Position numbers and translations under genes: made by a program
NCBI GenBank assembly: GCA_019918135.1
Contig: WBZZ01005895.1
Location: forward strand, 1-64,000
DNA length: 64,000 nucleotides
Direction: 5' to 3'
Origin: Paulinella micropora
Taxonomy: Eukaryota > Cercozoa > Imbricatea > Euglyphida > Paulinellidae
Shown: positions 48,784 through 56,965 of the stretch, piece by piece
Position numbering within the stretch: position 1 is the stretch's first letter
How the letters are laid out: each line of letters starts with the position of its first letter
Notes under the pieces: model-generated
What the model saw: the letters and a program-made list of their open reading frames with translations, nothing else
What the model was told of the DNA's origin: nothing
The model's database searches: none

Positions 48784-49440
48784 CTGGCTAGCCAGTTGGT
48801 TGGTTTTTGGAGCGAGGACGGGACCGCGGGGAGGGGCGGCGCGCTCGGCTTGGGGGGGGGGGAGAGCCCCGCGCGCACACAGGCCCGCGCCCCCCGGCCC
48901 ACGCCCCCGGGCCCGGCGCCTACCTGGGCGCCCACCAGCGCACGTATGGCGTGGCCCGCGCCACCCCCCGGCCCCCTGCCGGGCGCAGGCCACGACCCGC
49001 GGAAGGGCGGAGGGGGGGGGGACGACGACGACGCGCGCCGACCCGCACGCCCACGGGGCGCCCCCCTGCCTCCTGCGACCGGGGGCGTGCCCCTTCCCCC
49101 CTTGGCACGCGGTCGCGTCCACCGCCGGCGTGGGCTGCCGGCGTGGGCCGTGCCGGCGCGGGCGGGGCGCTCTGGCACGGAGAGTGGCGGAGACCCCTCG
49201 TCGCCCCCCCCCCCCCGCACCGGGCCAGCAACGCGCGGGTGCGCGTCGAGCACGCCCCACGCCAGGCACAGGGGGCGCGCGGGCCTTGCCCGCGCGGCCC
49301 GTAGGCCGGGGCCTGCTTTCTCACCCACAAAGCGCTAGCCGACCCACCAACCATGAGCACCACCCAAGCTACCACCATGGCCCAGGCCGACCAGACGGGA
49401 CGCCGGCCCGCACCCGCCTTTTGAGTTAACAGTTGGACTA
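48784..49440. other. GC-rich leader upstream of the RING gene
   Basis: Purine/pyrimidine alternation and C runs. Several accidental open frames; none reads as a protein. Confidence 0.5.
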
Positions 49441-49668
49441 ATCTTTATTTAATAAAACCTAGGTTGGCAGGAAACTTGGCCAGGAAACCAAACAAAAGTA
49501 ACAAGGGACCCCAGGGTTGCCAGAAACCAGCTACCCCGGAAAAGAACAGAGCAGACGAGAGCTTTAGTATGCGTTACTCTTCTGGATATCCCCGCTGCAG
49601 CGAGCCCGGCTGAAGGCAGTGCCCCGAGAACGTCTTTGCTTTGACTGAGCTAACGTCGCACGGGCCGG
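49441..49668. other. 3' region of the 49,669 gene
   Basis: Less GC-rich, with TTTATT at 49,444-49,449 (AATAAA on the minus strand), 220 bases past the stop. Confidence 0.5.
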
Positions 49669-51612
49669 CTACTCACTGTCGTGCTGCGAGAAATACAGCA
49701 GCACGGGCTGGTAGGCCTGGAAGCCGTCATAGGCAAAAACCTCACCGCCCGGCACTAGCAGCCCGTCCACCAGCCGGTGCGGCCGGGGCCACTGGACGCC
49801 GCGGCCTTCCCTAGCCCCCGGGCCGGCCCTCGCCTGTGCCGATTGTAGCATGCGGACGACACGGCGCGCGGCCCGGCCCTGGCTGGTAGTCGGGCTGCCG
49901 GCGGGCGAGTGCTTCTCGCTCCAGCTGAGCACCGCGACCGGGTGCAAGTACTCGGCCAAGGTACACACGAACCCCCTCTCTCGCCGCCACCGGTGGCACT
50001 CGTCCCGGAGCGCGGAGCCGTCCGGCCCCTGCGCTAGGAAGACACACAGCTTCCTTTGGCCGTCCCTGCCCCAGTAGCCAAAAGCACAGTCCCGGCCCTG
50101 CGGCTGGCCCGTCCTGGCCGGCTCGGCCCGGTCGACCAAGGCGCACAGGCCGTCGAGACAGGCAGTGGTCTTGGCGAAACCCTGGAACACGTCGTGACGG
50201 GGCTGCAGGGCTACTTCCCCCCGAGAGTCATACCTGACCCACCAAATGTTCTGGCAGGACAAGCGTTGTAGCAGGCTGCGTTGCCTTTGCAGGTGGTAGG
50301 CCAGCGCCCCCCGGCGCGTCTCCGGGGCCGGGCCCGCGTGGCCGCAGCCCTCCTGGGCGCAAAGCTGCGCTTGGTCGGGCAGGCCCAGCTTGCCTAGCGC
50401 ATTGTACCGCCGGCAGGCACGGCAGGCGCAGGCAGAGGCCCTGGGCTCCGACAGGACAGCCAGCAAACGCCTGGGCCGGCGGTCCCCGCGGGCCCCGGCC
50501 GGGCGGCGGCCCCCGCGCAGCGCCTCCTGCCACTGGCTCTGGCACCCCAGCGCCGCACAGAGTGGCTCCAGCTGCTCGAGCCAGGCCGGCCGCTCCCGGC
50601 ACAGCCTAGACAAGCCCGTTTTCTCCCACGCCGCGTCGGAGCTCCAGAAGCCCAGGTCCAACCGGGCCGCAATCCGGGAGCCGAGCTCGAGCAGGTGGGG
50701 GCGCTCGTCTTCTGCTCCGCCCTCGGCGTACACCAGCAACCGCCTCTCGGGAAAGCGTTCCCTCACCCGGCACTTCCAGCACCAACAACCGTCGAGGTCG
50801 TGCCAGCAGTGCGACACGCGCCTCAGCTCGCACGACCAACAGGCACAGGGGGGCTGGCCGCCGCCGCCACACACCTCCTGCAGGCTAGCGACCACGCCCC
50901 ACGAGCCACCGCCCAGCACAAAAGCCCAGAGCAGGCTGCGCAACCTTGGTCGCCACCTCGGGCGACAAGACGAGGCAGGGGATGGGCGACGAGGTGCACC
51001 GGGGGTCGAACCTGCCCGGCACGCCAAAACGCCCGGACAAGCACCTGGGCCCGGCCCCCGGTACGCACAGCAAGCCCGCGCCCGCCTCCACGTCCACCAA
51101 CGGCCGCCCGGCGGCTCCGGCTCGTCGTCGGGTCCCGGCGGGTCGACCCAGCCGGGCAGCGGGGGGCAGGGGGCTCCATGCGCGGCGACCCGGTGCGCGG
51201 CGCCCGGGCAGCGGATTCTGGGGGGGAGGCCAGCGAGGGGAAAGGAGACACACGGGGGGCGCCACTCCTGCCGGGGGAGTTGTCCGCCCCCCACGTCCCG
51301 GCCCCCCAGCCCACGCGCCCGAGCGTGGCGCCCCTCCCCAGGTGCGCCGGCCGCGTGTCTGCCCACGTCTCGGCCCCCCCGCCCCGCGCGCCGGCCGCGT
51401 GTCTGCCCACGTCTCGGCACCCCCCTCCCTCGTGCGCCGGCCGCGTGCCCGCCCGCGGACGTGGCCCCCTCCCCTGGGTATTCGCTGGGAGGGGGAGGGG
51501 GCGGGCGGCTGGCACGAGTACCGCCGCCGCCGCCTGCCTGGGGGGGAGGAGGAAGCAGTGCCCCCCCCCCCTCCTCACGCTTAGCCCTTCCCCCCAGCAG
51601 GAACACCGGCAC
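49669..51612 (-). CDS. orphan cysteine-rich protein, start uncertain
   Basis: The frame is open from 51,612 but only about 49,669-50,950 reads as protein; upstream it is Gly/Arg/Pro filler over tandem repeats, and no internal ATG was found in this frame before the last part, so the start is unresolved. The good part has two Cys-rich clusters, CACWSCELRRVSHCW with CWCWKC, and CACRACRRY with CAQEGCGH, which look like zinc sites. Between and after them is mixed alpha/beta text (QNIWWVRYDSRGEVAL, CAFGYWGRDGQRKLCVFLA, EYLHPVAVLSW). No family is recognised. It ends FSQHDSE. Neighbours are the RING gene and a secreted Cys-rich gene, all on the minus strand. Confidence 0.5.
   Translation of the reverse strand: MPVFLLGGRAKREEGGGALLPPPPQAGGGGGTRASRPPPPPPSEYPGEGATSAGGHAAGARGRGVPRRGQTRGRRAGRGGRDVGRHAAGAPGEGRHARARGLGGRDVGGGQLPRQEWRPPCVSFPLAGLPPRIRCPGAAHRVAAHGAPCPPLPGWVDPPGPDDEPEPPGGRWWTWRRARACCAYRGPGPGACPGVLACRAGSTPGAPRRPSPASSCRPRWRPRLRSLLWAFVLGGGSWGVVASLQEVCGGGGQPPCACWSCELRRVSHCWHDLDGCWCWKCRVRERFPERRLLVYAEGGAEDERPHLLELGSRIAARLDLGFWSSDAAWEKTGLSRLCRERPAWLEQLEPLCAALGCQSQWQEALRGGRRPAGARGDRRPRRLLAVLSEPRASACACRACRRYNALGKLGLPDQAQLCAQEGCGHAGPAPETRRGALAYHLQRQRSLLQRLSCQNIWWVRYDSRGEVALQPRHDVFQGFAKTTACLDGLCALVDRAEPARTGQPQGRDCAFGYWGRDGQRKLCVFLAQGPDGSALRDECHRWRRERGFVCTLAEYLHPVAVLSWSEKHSPAGSPTTSQGRAARRVVRMLQSAQARAGPGAREGRGVQWPRPHRLVDGLLVPGGEVFAYDGFQAYQPVLLYFSQHDSE
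51342..51470. repeat. about two and a half tandem copies of a 55-60-bp unit
   Basis: Unit with TGCGCCGGCCGCGTGTCTG and CCCACGTCTCGG. It lies in the region upstream of the 49,669 gene. Confidence 0.8.
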
Positions 51613-51739
51613 GCCCCCGGGGGTGGACTGGACTCCTGGGGGGGGGGGCCGAGACGTTCGTGTCCACTGTCCGGGTGAGTGCCAAACCGGCAGGACCTTT
51701 TTCTGCCAGCCTAGTTGAGTGCCAAACTTGCAGGACCTT

Positions 51740-51745
51740 TTTATT
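51740..51745 (-). terminator. AATAAA for the 51,821 gene
   Basis: TTTATT on the plus strand, 80 bases past the minus-strand stop. Confidence 0.6.
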
Positions 51746-51820
51746 CCCGCGACAAGGCGAGGAGGTCATCCCCCCCCCCACGAGCCAGCGCAGCCAGCGC
51801 CGGCCAGAGGGCAGGAGCGC

Positions 51821-52394
51821 CTAGCACGAGTACCGCTGGCACACGAAGCCCAGGTTGAAGTTCCAGCCGCTCAGCGCGTCCAGGCGATAGATCTCGACCA
51901 GTTGCGATTGGTTATTAAAATTAGTCGTAATACGAAATTGGTGCGTGTACGTATAGCCACCCAGCCAGTTAGTCTTGTTGACCAACTTGGGGCAACTGTA
52001 AGCGGTAAAGGGTGGGCTGTAGGTGGAAGTGTCGACGAGGATCCAGTTCTGCTGGCCGACGGGCAGGTAGCTGCCTACGTAAAAATCAAAGTTGACGAGC
52101 TGCGTGCAGGTGCAGCTCACTCCCCCGGGGCTTTCGGCGCACTGGTAGCCCGCGGGGCAACCCCAGGACCGGCAGTCCTGGCCCAGGGCGCAGGCGTACG
52201 TGCCGGGCCGGTTGTCGCACAGCATGGCGCTGCCGCCGCAGTCGCCGGCAGACACGCCGGCCGTGTCGAAGAAAAGTTCGTGACAGCTCCAGCACGAGGT
52301 CGGTGCTAAACGGCTCGCGCCGGGGCAGCACACAATAGGCCCCGGCGCGGGGCGCCAGGGCGGCCCAGAGGATACCCAGCCAGGCGATGCTCAT
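51821..52394 (-). CDS. small secreted cysteine-rich protein (broken about once)
   Basis: The ATG at 52,394 starts a signal peptide, MSIAWLGILWAALAPRAGA. The mature part has about sixteen Cys: CWSCHELFF, CGGSAMLCDNRPGTYAC, CRSWGCPAGYQCAES and CTCTQLV, an EGF- or whey-acidic-like pattern. A strand-rich C-terminal domain with Tyr/Asn (GGYTYTHQFRITTNFNN) ends QRYSC. It is not one continuous frame, with about one break near the signal peptide. Probably secreted. Its lower GC at the C-terminal end resembles parts of the 60-kb Cys-rich gene. A divergent membrane glycoprotein gene lies upstream. Confidence 0.6.
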
Positions 52395-52778
52395 CACGGC
52401 CGGCTGAGGGAGGAAGCCAAGCCGACGCAGGCAGCGCCGCCAAGAGGCAAGGACAGCAGTCAGCCACGCCCCGCTCCTTTCCTTCCTTTCTGGGAGGCTG
52501 CCGGGGGGCCCGTGCCAACCCCGCGGGGGGTGGAGGGAAGGCGGCGCGGGGCTCGTGAGCGGCGGGATGGGGAGGGCGAAGGGTAGGAGGGGGGGCTGGG
52601 ACGTACGGAGCGGAGGACGCACACCCCTCCCCCCCTCTCCCTTTCCCTCGTCCTGCTTAGACACCTACTGACCCCACACACACCTACCCACACGCACACG
52701 CACTGCGCACCCCTGGTCGCAACTTCTGGGACCCAGGGGAGGGAGGGGCTTTGGCTCCCCGGGCCGGTGCTAGCAGTC
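52395..52778. other. divergent promoter region
   Basis: Between the secreted Cys-rich gene (minus) and the membrane protein gene (plus). GC- and CT-rich, with a CACACA tract near 52,670-52,705. No gene. Confidence 0.5.
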
Positions 52779-53393
52779 ATGTCCCGGCTGCAGCTATGGC
52801 GCCTGTGGTCAGTGTGGTGCGCCGGGCCCAGCCCGCGGCTAGTACTACTGACTGTGCAAGGGCCTCTGTTCCAGGCGCTGTGCGCCGAGCCCGCCCTCAC
52901 CGCCCGGCCCTACGCACACCACCTAGTGCTGGGGCCGCTAGAGAGCGCGACTGTGTTCGAAGTACAACCGTTCGTCAGGTTCCCGCAGTGCGAGTCCTTG
53001 GAGGTCGCGAGCGTACTCGCGACCACGTGTGGCGCGGTGGAGTGGCACTACCAGGACGACGCCGTGCGCGTGCGCGGGCCCCGGGTGGAGGAGCGGTTCT
53101 ACCCCCCCGACGTGCTCGAGGTCAGCAGCCGCGCCGGCCTGCGCCAGCCCGCCCACCCCGACGTGACCCTGCGCTTCCGTGTGACCTGCCACGACGCCTA
53201 CCAGTGCCGCGTGGCCTACACGCCCGTCCTGGTGTGCACCGACCGATACACCAGGCGCCTGGCAGCCTGCGGGGCCCTGGCGTGGGCCGTGCTCGCGCTG
53301 TGCGTCGTCACGGTCTGCGCCGCGCGGCGCTGCCGGTCCGGCGGACGCCCCCCTCCGCCGCGGGCGGTGGCGTGGCTGGCTAGTGCACAGTAA
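52779..53393 (+). CDS. type I membrane glycoprotein-like protein
   Basis: 204 residues from the ATG at 52,779 (MSRLQLWRLWSVWC). An N-terminal hydrophobic stretch LVLLTVQGPLFQAL may act as signal. The ectodomain is strand-rich with paired Cys (VRFPQCESLEV, VLATTCGAVEW, VTCHDAYQCRVAY, VLVCTDRY). A single transmembrane helix near residues 165-185 (LAWAVLALCVVTVC) is followed by a basic stop-transfer AARRCRSGGR and a short cytoplasmic tail. The layout suits a viral envelope or host-cell membrane glycoprotein, though no sequence family is recognised. Confidence 0.7.
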   Translation: MSRLQLWRLWSVWCAGPSPRLVLLTVQGPLFQALCAEPALTARPYAHHLVLGPLESATVFEVQPFVRFPQCESLEVASVLATTCGAVEWHYQDDAVRVRGPRVEERFYPPDVLEVSSRAGLRQPAHPDVTLRFRVTCHDAYQCRVAYTPVLVCTDRYTRRLAACGALAWAVLALCVVTVCAARRCRSGGRPPPPRAVAWLASAQ

Positions 53394-53824
53394 CCACGGG
53401 AAGGGGGGGGGACACTCTACTGACCCAAGGGGGGGGGGGGTTCAGCACCGGAGCGGGAGGAGGAGAAGAGGCCAGCAGCGCGCCGGGGGCGAGAGAGAGA
53501 GAGAGAGGGTCGCGTAGTCTGGCTAGCGGCCAAACCCGGCCAGGCACCGGAGTGAGGAAGGGGAGGGGGCGCCGGCTCATTAAAAGGCCGAGCCCGGCAT
53601 AGAAGCCCCGAGGGGGGCTGGTTACTTTCCTACGGCCCGAGGGCGGGGGTGGCTGTCAGGGATTGGTAATTTAATCAGCGTGCGCGGTGGACGGACTAGC
53701 GCTACCGCGTGGGCACCGGCGCTAAGCGCGCCCGTCGTGCGCGTGAGGGGGAGGACAAGGCGGTCTCGACGTCAGGGCCGAGCTCAGCAGCCCCTAACCC
53801 GCGCGGCTGCTGCGCGAGGCCTGG
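53394..53824. other. spacer
   Basis: G runs (for example 53,429-53,440) and a GAGAGA tract near 53,494-53,507. Nothing coding was supported. Confidence 0.5.
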
Positions 53825-53995
53825 CTAGCGGTCGCACAGCCGCAGCGCCCGGCCGCTGGCCAAGTCAAACGTACAACCACAGCCGAAGCGAATCGTGTGC
53901 TCTTCCAGGACGAAGTCGGCGGGGCCTTCGTCGGCTAGGTGGCCGGAGCAGGAACAGGAGGGGCCCGGGGGTTCGCGCTGTGCGTAGCTCCTCAT
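53825..53995 (-). CDS. tiny cysteine-containing protein
   Basis: 56 residues from the ATG at 53,995: MRSYAQREPPGPSCSCSG, then HLADEGPADFVLEEHTIRFG and CGCTFDLASGRALRLCDR. The two Cys-x-Cys pairs at either side of an acidic stretch could bind a metal or form a disulphide-stapled fold. The text is far less repetitive than random frames in this DNA. No family is recognised. Moderate to low confidence because of its size. Confidence 0.4.
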   Translation of the reverse strand: MRSYAQREPPGPSCSCSGHLADEGPADFVLEEHTIRFGCGCTFDLASGRALRLCDR

Positions 53996-54152
53996 CGTGG
54001 CCCGCTGGGTGCTGGCGTTCTGTGGTAGTACCGTGCCGCCGACCCAAGGGGCCGGGGAGGGGGCGGGGGGCCGCGGGGGGTGGGTCGTGGGCCGGTGGGG
54101 GGGGCGTCGGGGAGGGGGGGCCTACGTAGCGCCCGCGGGTGCTCCCCGGGGC
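53996..54152. other. short GC-rich spacer
   Basis: Holds two copies of a GCCTACGTAGCGCCCGCGG-like motif (54,120-54,138 and 54,150-54,168). It could be a small inverted or direct repeat near the end of the next gene. Confidence 0.5.
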
Positions 54153-54707
54153 CTACGTAGCGCCCGCGGGGGGGAGGGGCGTCGACGATCGTGTCGGGCC
54201 CCCCGTCGCCCCTCCCCCGGACTGCGCCTGCGCTGGCCGTAGGCCGGCGCTCCAGCTCTGGAGCTGCAGGAGCCACTGTGGACGGTGCTCGCCGCCCGCG
54301 AGCGCCGGTGGCGGCCGGCGGGGCTCGGCATCCGCCGCGGGCGGGGTGCCGCCGCCGGGCACGACACGATCGTCGGCGCCCGCTTCCGTGCCAGCGCCCG
54401 CTTCCGTGCCAGCGCCCGCTTCCGTGTCAGCGTCCGTCTCCTCAGGGTCGGTCTCTGTCTCCGGGTCGGTCTCTGTCTCGGAGTCCGCCGCCTGACGGGC
54501 GTGGCGCCCGCACAGCCCGGGCGTGGCGGCCCCAGCGCGCCGGAAGAGGCTTCTCCGTGCGCAGGGCCGGCAGACGGGCACCCAGGCCGTCCAGCGCCGG
54601 CCGCGCCCCGGCCTGTACCTGCCCAGCAGCGGTCCGCGGCGCCACCCCTGGAAACTGTACTTGACCGTGCCCCGGCGCCGGGCAGCACGCGCGGCGGAGG
54701 GTGCCAT
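54153..54707 (-). CDS. basic-acidic low-complexity protein
   Basis: 184 residues from the ATG at 54,707 (MAPSAARAARRRGTVKY). The N-terminal 75 residues are basic and Trp/Arg-rich (GWRRGPLLGRYRPGRGRRW). Then comes an acidic repeat, SETETDPETETDPEETDADT, and three copies of EAGAGT, followed by a Pro/Ala-rich tail. A charge-segregated protein of this kind could bind nucleic acid at one end and basic proteins such as histones at the other; that is a guess. It overlaps no other convincing frame and is divergent from RPB5. Confidence 0.5.
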   Translation of the reverse strand: MAPSAARAARRRGTVKYSFQGWRRGPLLGRYRPGRGRRWTAWVPVCRPCARRSLFRRAGAATPGLCGRHARQAADSETETDPETETDPEETDADTEAGAGTEAGAGTEAGADDRVVPGGGTPPAADAEPRRPPPALAGGEHRPQWLLQLQSWSAGLRPAQAQSGGGATGGPTRSSTPLPPAGAT

Positions 54708-54957
54708 ACTAGCAGGTGCTTTCTGCCCCCCCGGCCACGTGTACGGCGGGGCTGAGCTGACCCGGCCCGCCCCCCGCGCGCGCCCGGGGGAGGAGGCGGC
54801 GGGGCGCCCCGGGCGCGGCGCCACGCCCGTGCCCGGGGCCCAGGGGGGGGGGAGAAGGCTGGCAGGAGGAGGGGGGAGAGTCGTGTCTTCTCCCCCCGCC
54901 CTCGCGCACGCCGGCTCTCCGGGGGCAGGGGGGCCGTCCGCCCCCCGGCCGGCAGAA
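54708..54957. other. divergent leader of RPB5
   Basis: C-rich spacer of 250 bases that separates the two start codons. Confidence 0.5.
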
Positions 54958-55773
54958 ATGCTGAGCGTGGACGACTGCCTAGCGGCCAGGCCGGGGGCCC
55001 GCTCCCGCGCGGCCCGCATCCCGCGCCAGCACGCCTGCCCCGACTGCCAGGGCAGCGAACTCGTGTGCGTGAACGGCTCTGCGTGTGACTGTGGGTGGCT
55101 GGGCTCCGTCGTAGCCGAGCACCTGACGAGGCTGCTGGTGCAGCGCGGCTACGCCCGGCGGCTGTCGCACCCACGGGACGTAGTGGGTGAGTGGCTGCCG
55201 TTCCTGCCCCCTGCCGCGGCGGCCCAGCCGCTCCCCCCGCTGTCGGTGTGCTGGGGCAGGGCACAGGATCCGGGCGGGGCTTCCCTCAGCAGCGCGACGG
55301 CCGAGGCCTGGCTGCAGGACCTGGAGGACCGGCACGGGACGGGCCCCCGCACCGTCTGGCTCCTCCACCGCAAGCGGCGGCAGCCCGTGGCCAAGCTGCT
55401 GGCGGGCCGCGCGCGCGGCCTGGGCTGGACCGTGGAGTTCTGGACCGAGGACGAACTGCTGTTCCCGCCCGACACGCACGGCCCGTACTTCGCGGAGCAC
55501 CGGGTGCTGGCCCCGGAGGAAGTGAGCGAGCTGGCCAGGACCTACTCGGTGCTGCCCCAGGAGCAGTTTCCCGTCCTGCACAGCGGCGACCCCGCCGCTC
55601 GCTGGTGGGGCGTGCGGCCCGGCGACATTGTGCGCGTGTCTTCGTGGCTGGACGGGGGCGAGCAGCCTACCTACCGCCGGTGCGGGCCCCTGGGCGCCGA
55701 ACAGTTCCGGCGCGACAGCATCGTCCCCAAGAAGCCGAGGCAGGTCGATCGCCAGGGCCGCTACACCACTTGA
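54958..55773 (+). CDS. RNA polymerase subunit RPB5 homologue with N-terminal zinc ribbon
   Basis: 271 residues from the ATG at 54,958; cellular RPB5 is about 210. The extra 60 residues at the front hold CPDC, then CVNGSACDCGWLGSVV, spaced like the zinc ribbon of TFIIB or TFIIS. Then an RPB5-like jaw domain (LLVQRGYARRLSHPRDVVGE, TVWLLHRKRRQPVAKLL) and the well-kept C-terminal assembly domain: VEFWTEDELLF, HRVLAPEEVSELARTY, EQFPVLHSGDPAARWWGV, RPGDIVRVSS and PTYRRCG. RPB5 sits at the downstream DNA jaw of RNA polymerase II and is a core gene of many nucleocytoplasmic large DNA viruses. A virus-encoded polymerase is implied, although AATAAA signals hint at host-type processing too. The ribbon fusion is unusual. 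Confidence 0.88.
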   Translation: MLSVDDCLAARPGARSRAARIPRQHACPDCQGSELVCVNGSACDCGWLGSVVAEHLTRLLVQRGYARRLSHPRDVVGEWLPFLPPAAAAQPLPPLSVCWGRAQDPGGASLSSATAEAWLQDLEDRHGTGPRTVWLLHRKRRQPVAKLLAGRARGLGWTVEFWTEDELLFPPDTHGPYFAEHRVLAPEEVSELARTYSVLPQEQFPVLHSGDPAARWWGVRPGDIVRVSSWLDGGEQPTYRRCGPLGAEQFRRDSIVPKKPRQVDRQGRYTT

Positions 55774-55822
55774 GGGAGGGCGCCCCCCCCCGCCTGGCTG
55801 ACAAAAACAGAACGATGCTTTT

Positions 55823-55828
55823 AATAAA
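55823..55828 (+). terminator. AATAAA behind RPB5
   Basis: 50 bases past the stop, in TTTTAATAAAAAATAAC. Confidence 0.65.
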
Positions 55829-55877
55829 AAATAACTCTCTCTCGTAAGCCCTTCTTCAGCAAACAGAACGGTGGGTG

Positions 55878-56504
55878 CTAAGAGAAGATGTTGCCTAGCG
55901 CTAGGTCACGGATGGCCCTTCTGAGCGCGGGTTCCTCCTGGGGCACTGCCTCCAGCCTCGCGATGACGTAGCCCCAGCTCTCTCGGCCTTTGACCCACCC
56001 GTCACCGGACCCGTCAAAGTCCTGATCCACAAAGTAGAAGAGCGCTGCCAGGGGGTGAGAAAAGGAGCCGTCCGCTCCCTCATCGTCGTCGCTCTCGCAC
56101 TCTTTCTCCCCCTTTGGCTCCAGGTCCCGCAGGATCTCCTGTGTGTCCCACTGGTCTGCCTCCCCGGTCCCAAAGTGGAGCAGGCACGCCATCACCTCAG
56201 CCAGGACCTTTTGCTGCCACTGGGCCTTGAGCCGGGCGAGATAGGCTGCCAGGTGTGGCTGTCGGTGCACCTCGGCGGTGGCGCGGGCAAACTTCATTTC
56301 GGCACGGGCCCGGCGACCAAAGACAGCTTTGCGCCGCTTGAGGGGTGGCGGGGGTGTGGAGGGGCGGGCGTCTGCGCCACGGCGCTTCTGACCCGCCGGC
56401 ACCGGGGCGCCGGACGGGGCGTCGGCCAGCGTCCGCGCCGGCGCGGTCGGAGACGGAAGAGGGGTCGGGGGGAGCAAGTCGGCGGTACACGAGAGGGTAG
56501 ACAT
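55878..56504 (-). CDS. orphan acidic protein
   Basis: 208 residues from the ATG at 56,504. The N-terminal 70 residues are Pro/Ala-rich and disordered, with a likely nuclear signal PPPPLKRRKAVFGRR. Then a helical region (ARATAEVHRQPHLAAYLARL, QWQQKVLAEVMACLL), an acidic stretch EKECESDDDEGADG, and FYFVDQDFDGSGDGWVKG, which is close to an EF-hand calcium loop (DQDFDGSGDG) but lacks the flanking helix pattern of a sure EF-hand. It ends RDLALGNIFS. No family is recognised. It converges on RPB5 with 100 bases between stops. Confidence 0.65.
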   Translation of the reverse strand: MSTLSCTADLLPPTPLPSPTAPARTLADAPSGAPVPAGQKRRGADARPSTPPPPLKRRKAVFGRRARAEMKFARATAEVHRQPHLAAYLARLKAQWQQKVLAEVMACLLHFGTGEADQWDTQEILRDLEPKGEKECESDDDEGADGSFSHPLAALFYFVDQDFDGSGDGWVKGRESWGYVIARLEAVPQEEPALRRAIRDLALGNIFS

Positions 56505-56965
56505 AGGCTCTGCCTCCAGCGAGTGGAATTGAATTGTGGCCGAGGACGGGGAGCTGGCGTCCCCCCCTCGGCGCAGCGTCGCGCGCCCGGCCTCGCGCGT
56601 CCGCCGCCGCGCTGGCGAGCGCCCCCCCCCGTCCGGGCCCACGGGCGCCCGTGGTCGCCCGCCATCCCCCCCCTCGGACGGGGGGGGCCCACGCGGCGCC
56701 GCCCGTGGCACGCGTGCCACCGAGGGGGGCACGCGGCGCCGCCCGTGGCACGCGTGCCACCGAGGGGGGCACACGGCGCCGCCCGTGGCACGCGGCGCCC
56801 CCGAGGGGGGCACGCGGCGCCGTTCGCTTTCCCCCTCTCCCCGGCCCCCCCGCGGTGCGTGCGCGCCCTGGCGCAGGGAGGGTAGCGGACAGCGCGGGGG
56901 TACAGTCTACCCCACAAAGCACGAGCGGCCGAAGCCGCCCAAGCCAGCACCGGCCGAAGCCGCTC
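56505..56965. other. divergent promoter region with 42-bp tandem repeats
   Basis: Between the acidic orphan (minus) and the 56,966 gene (plus). Apart from the repeat listed next, GC-rich filler. Confidence 0.5.
56689..56822. repeat. three and a half tandem copies of a 42-bp unit
   Basis: Unit includes CACGCGGCGCCGCCCGTGG, the palindrome GGCACGCGTGCC and CACCGAGGGGGG. Two nested palindromes per unit in a divergent promoter suggest dimeric factor sites. Confidence 0.9.
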
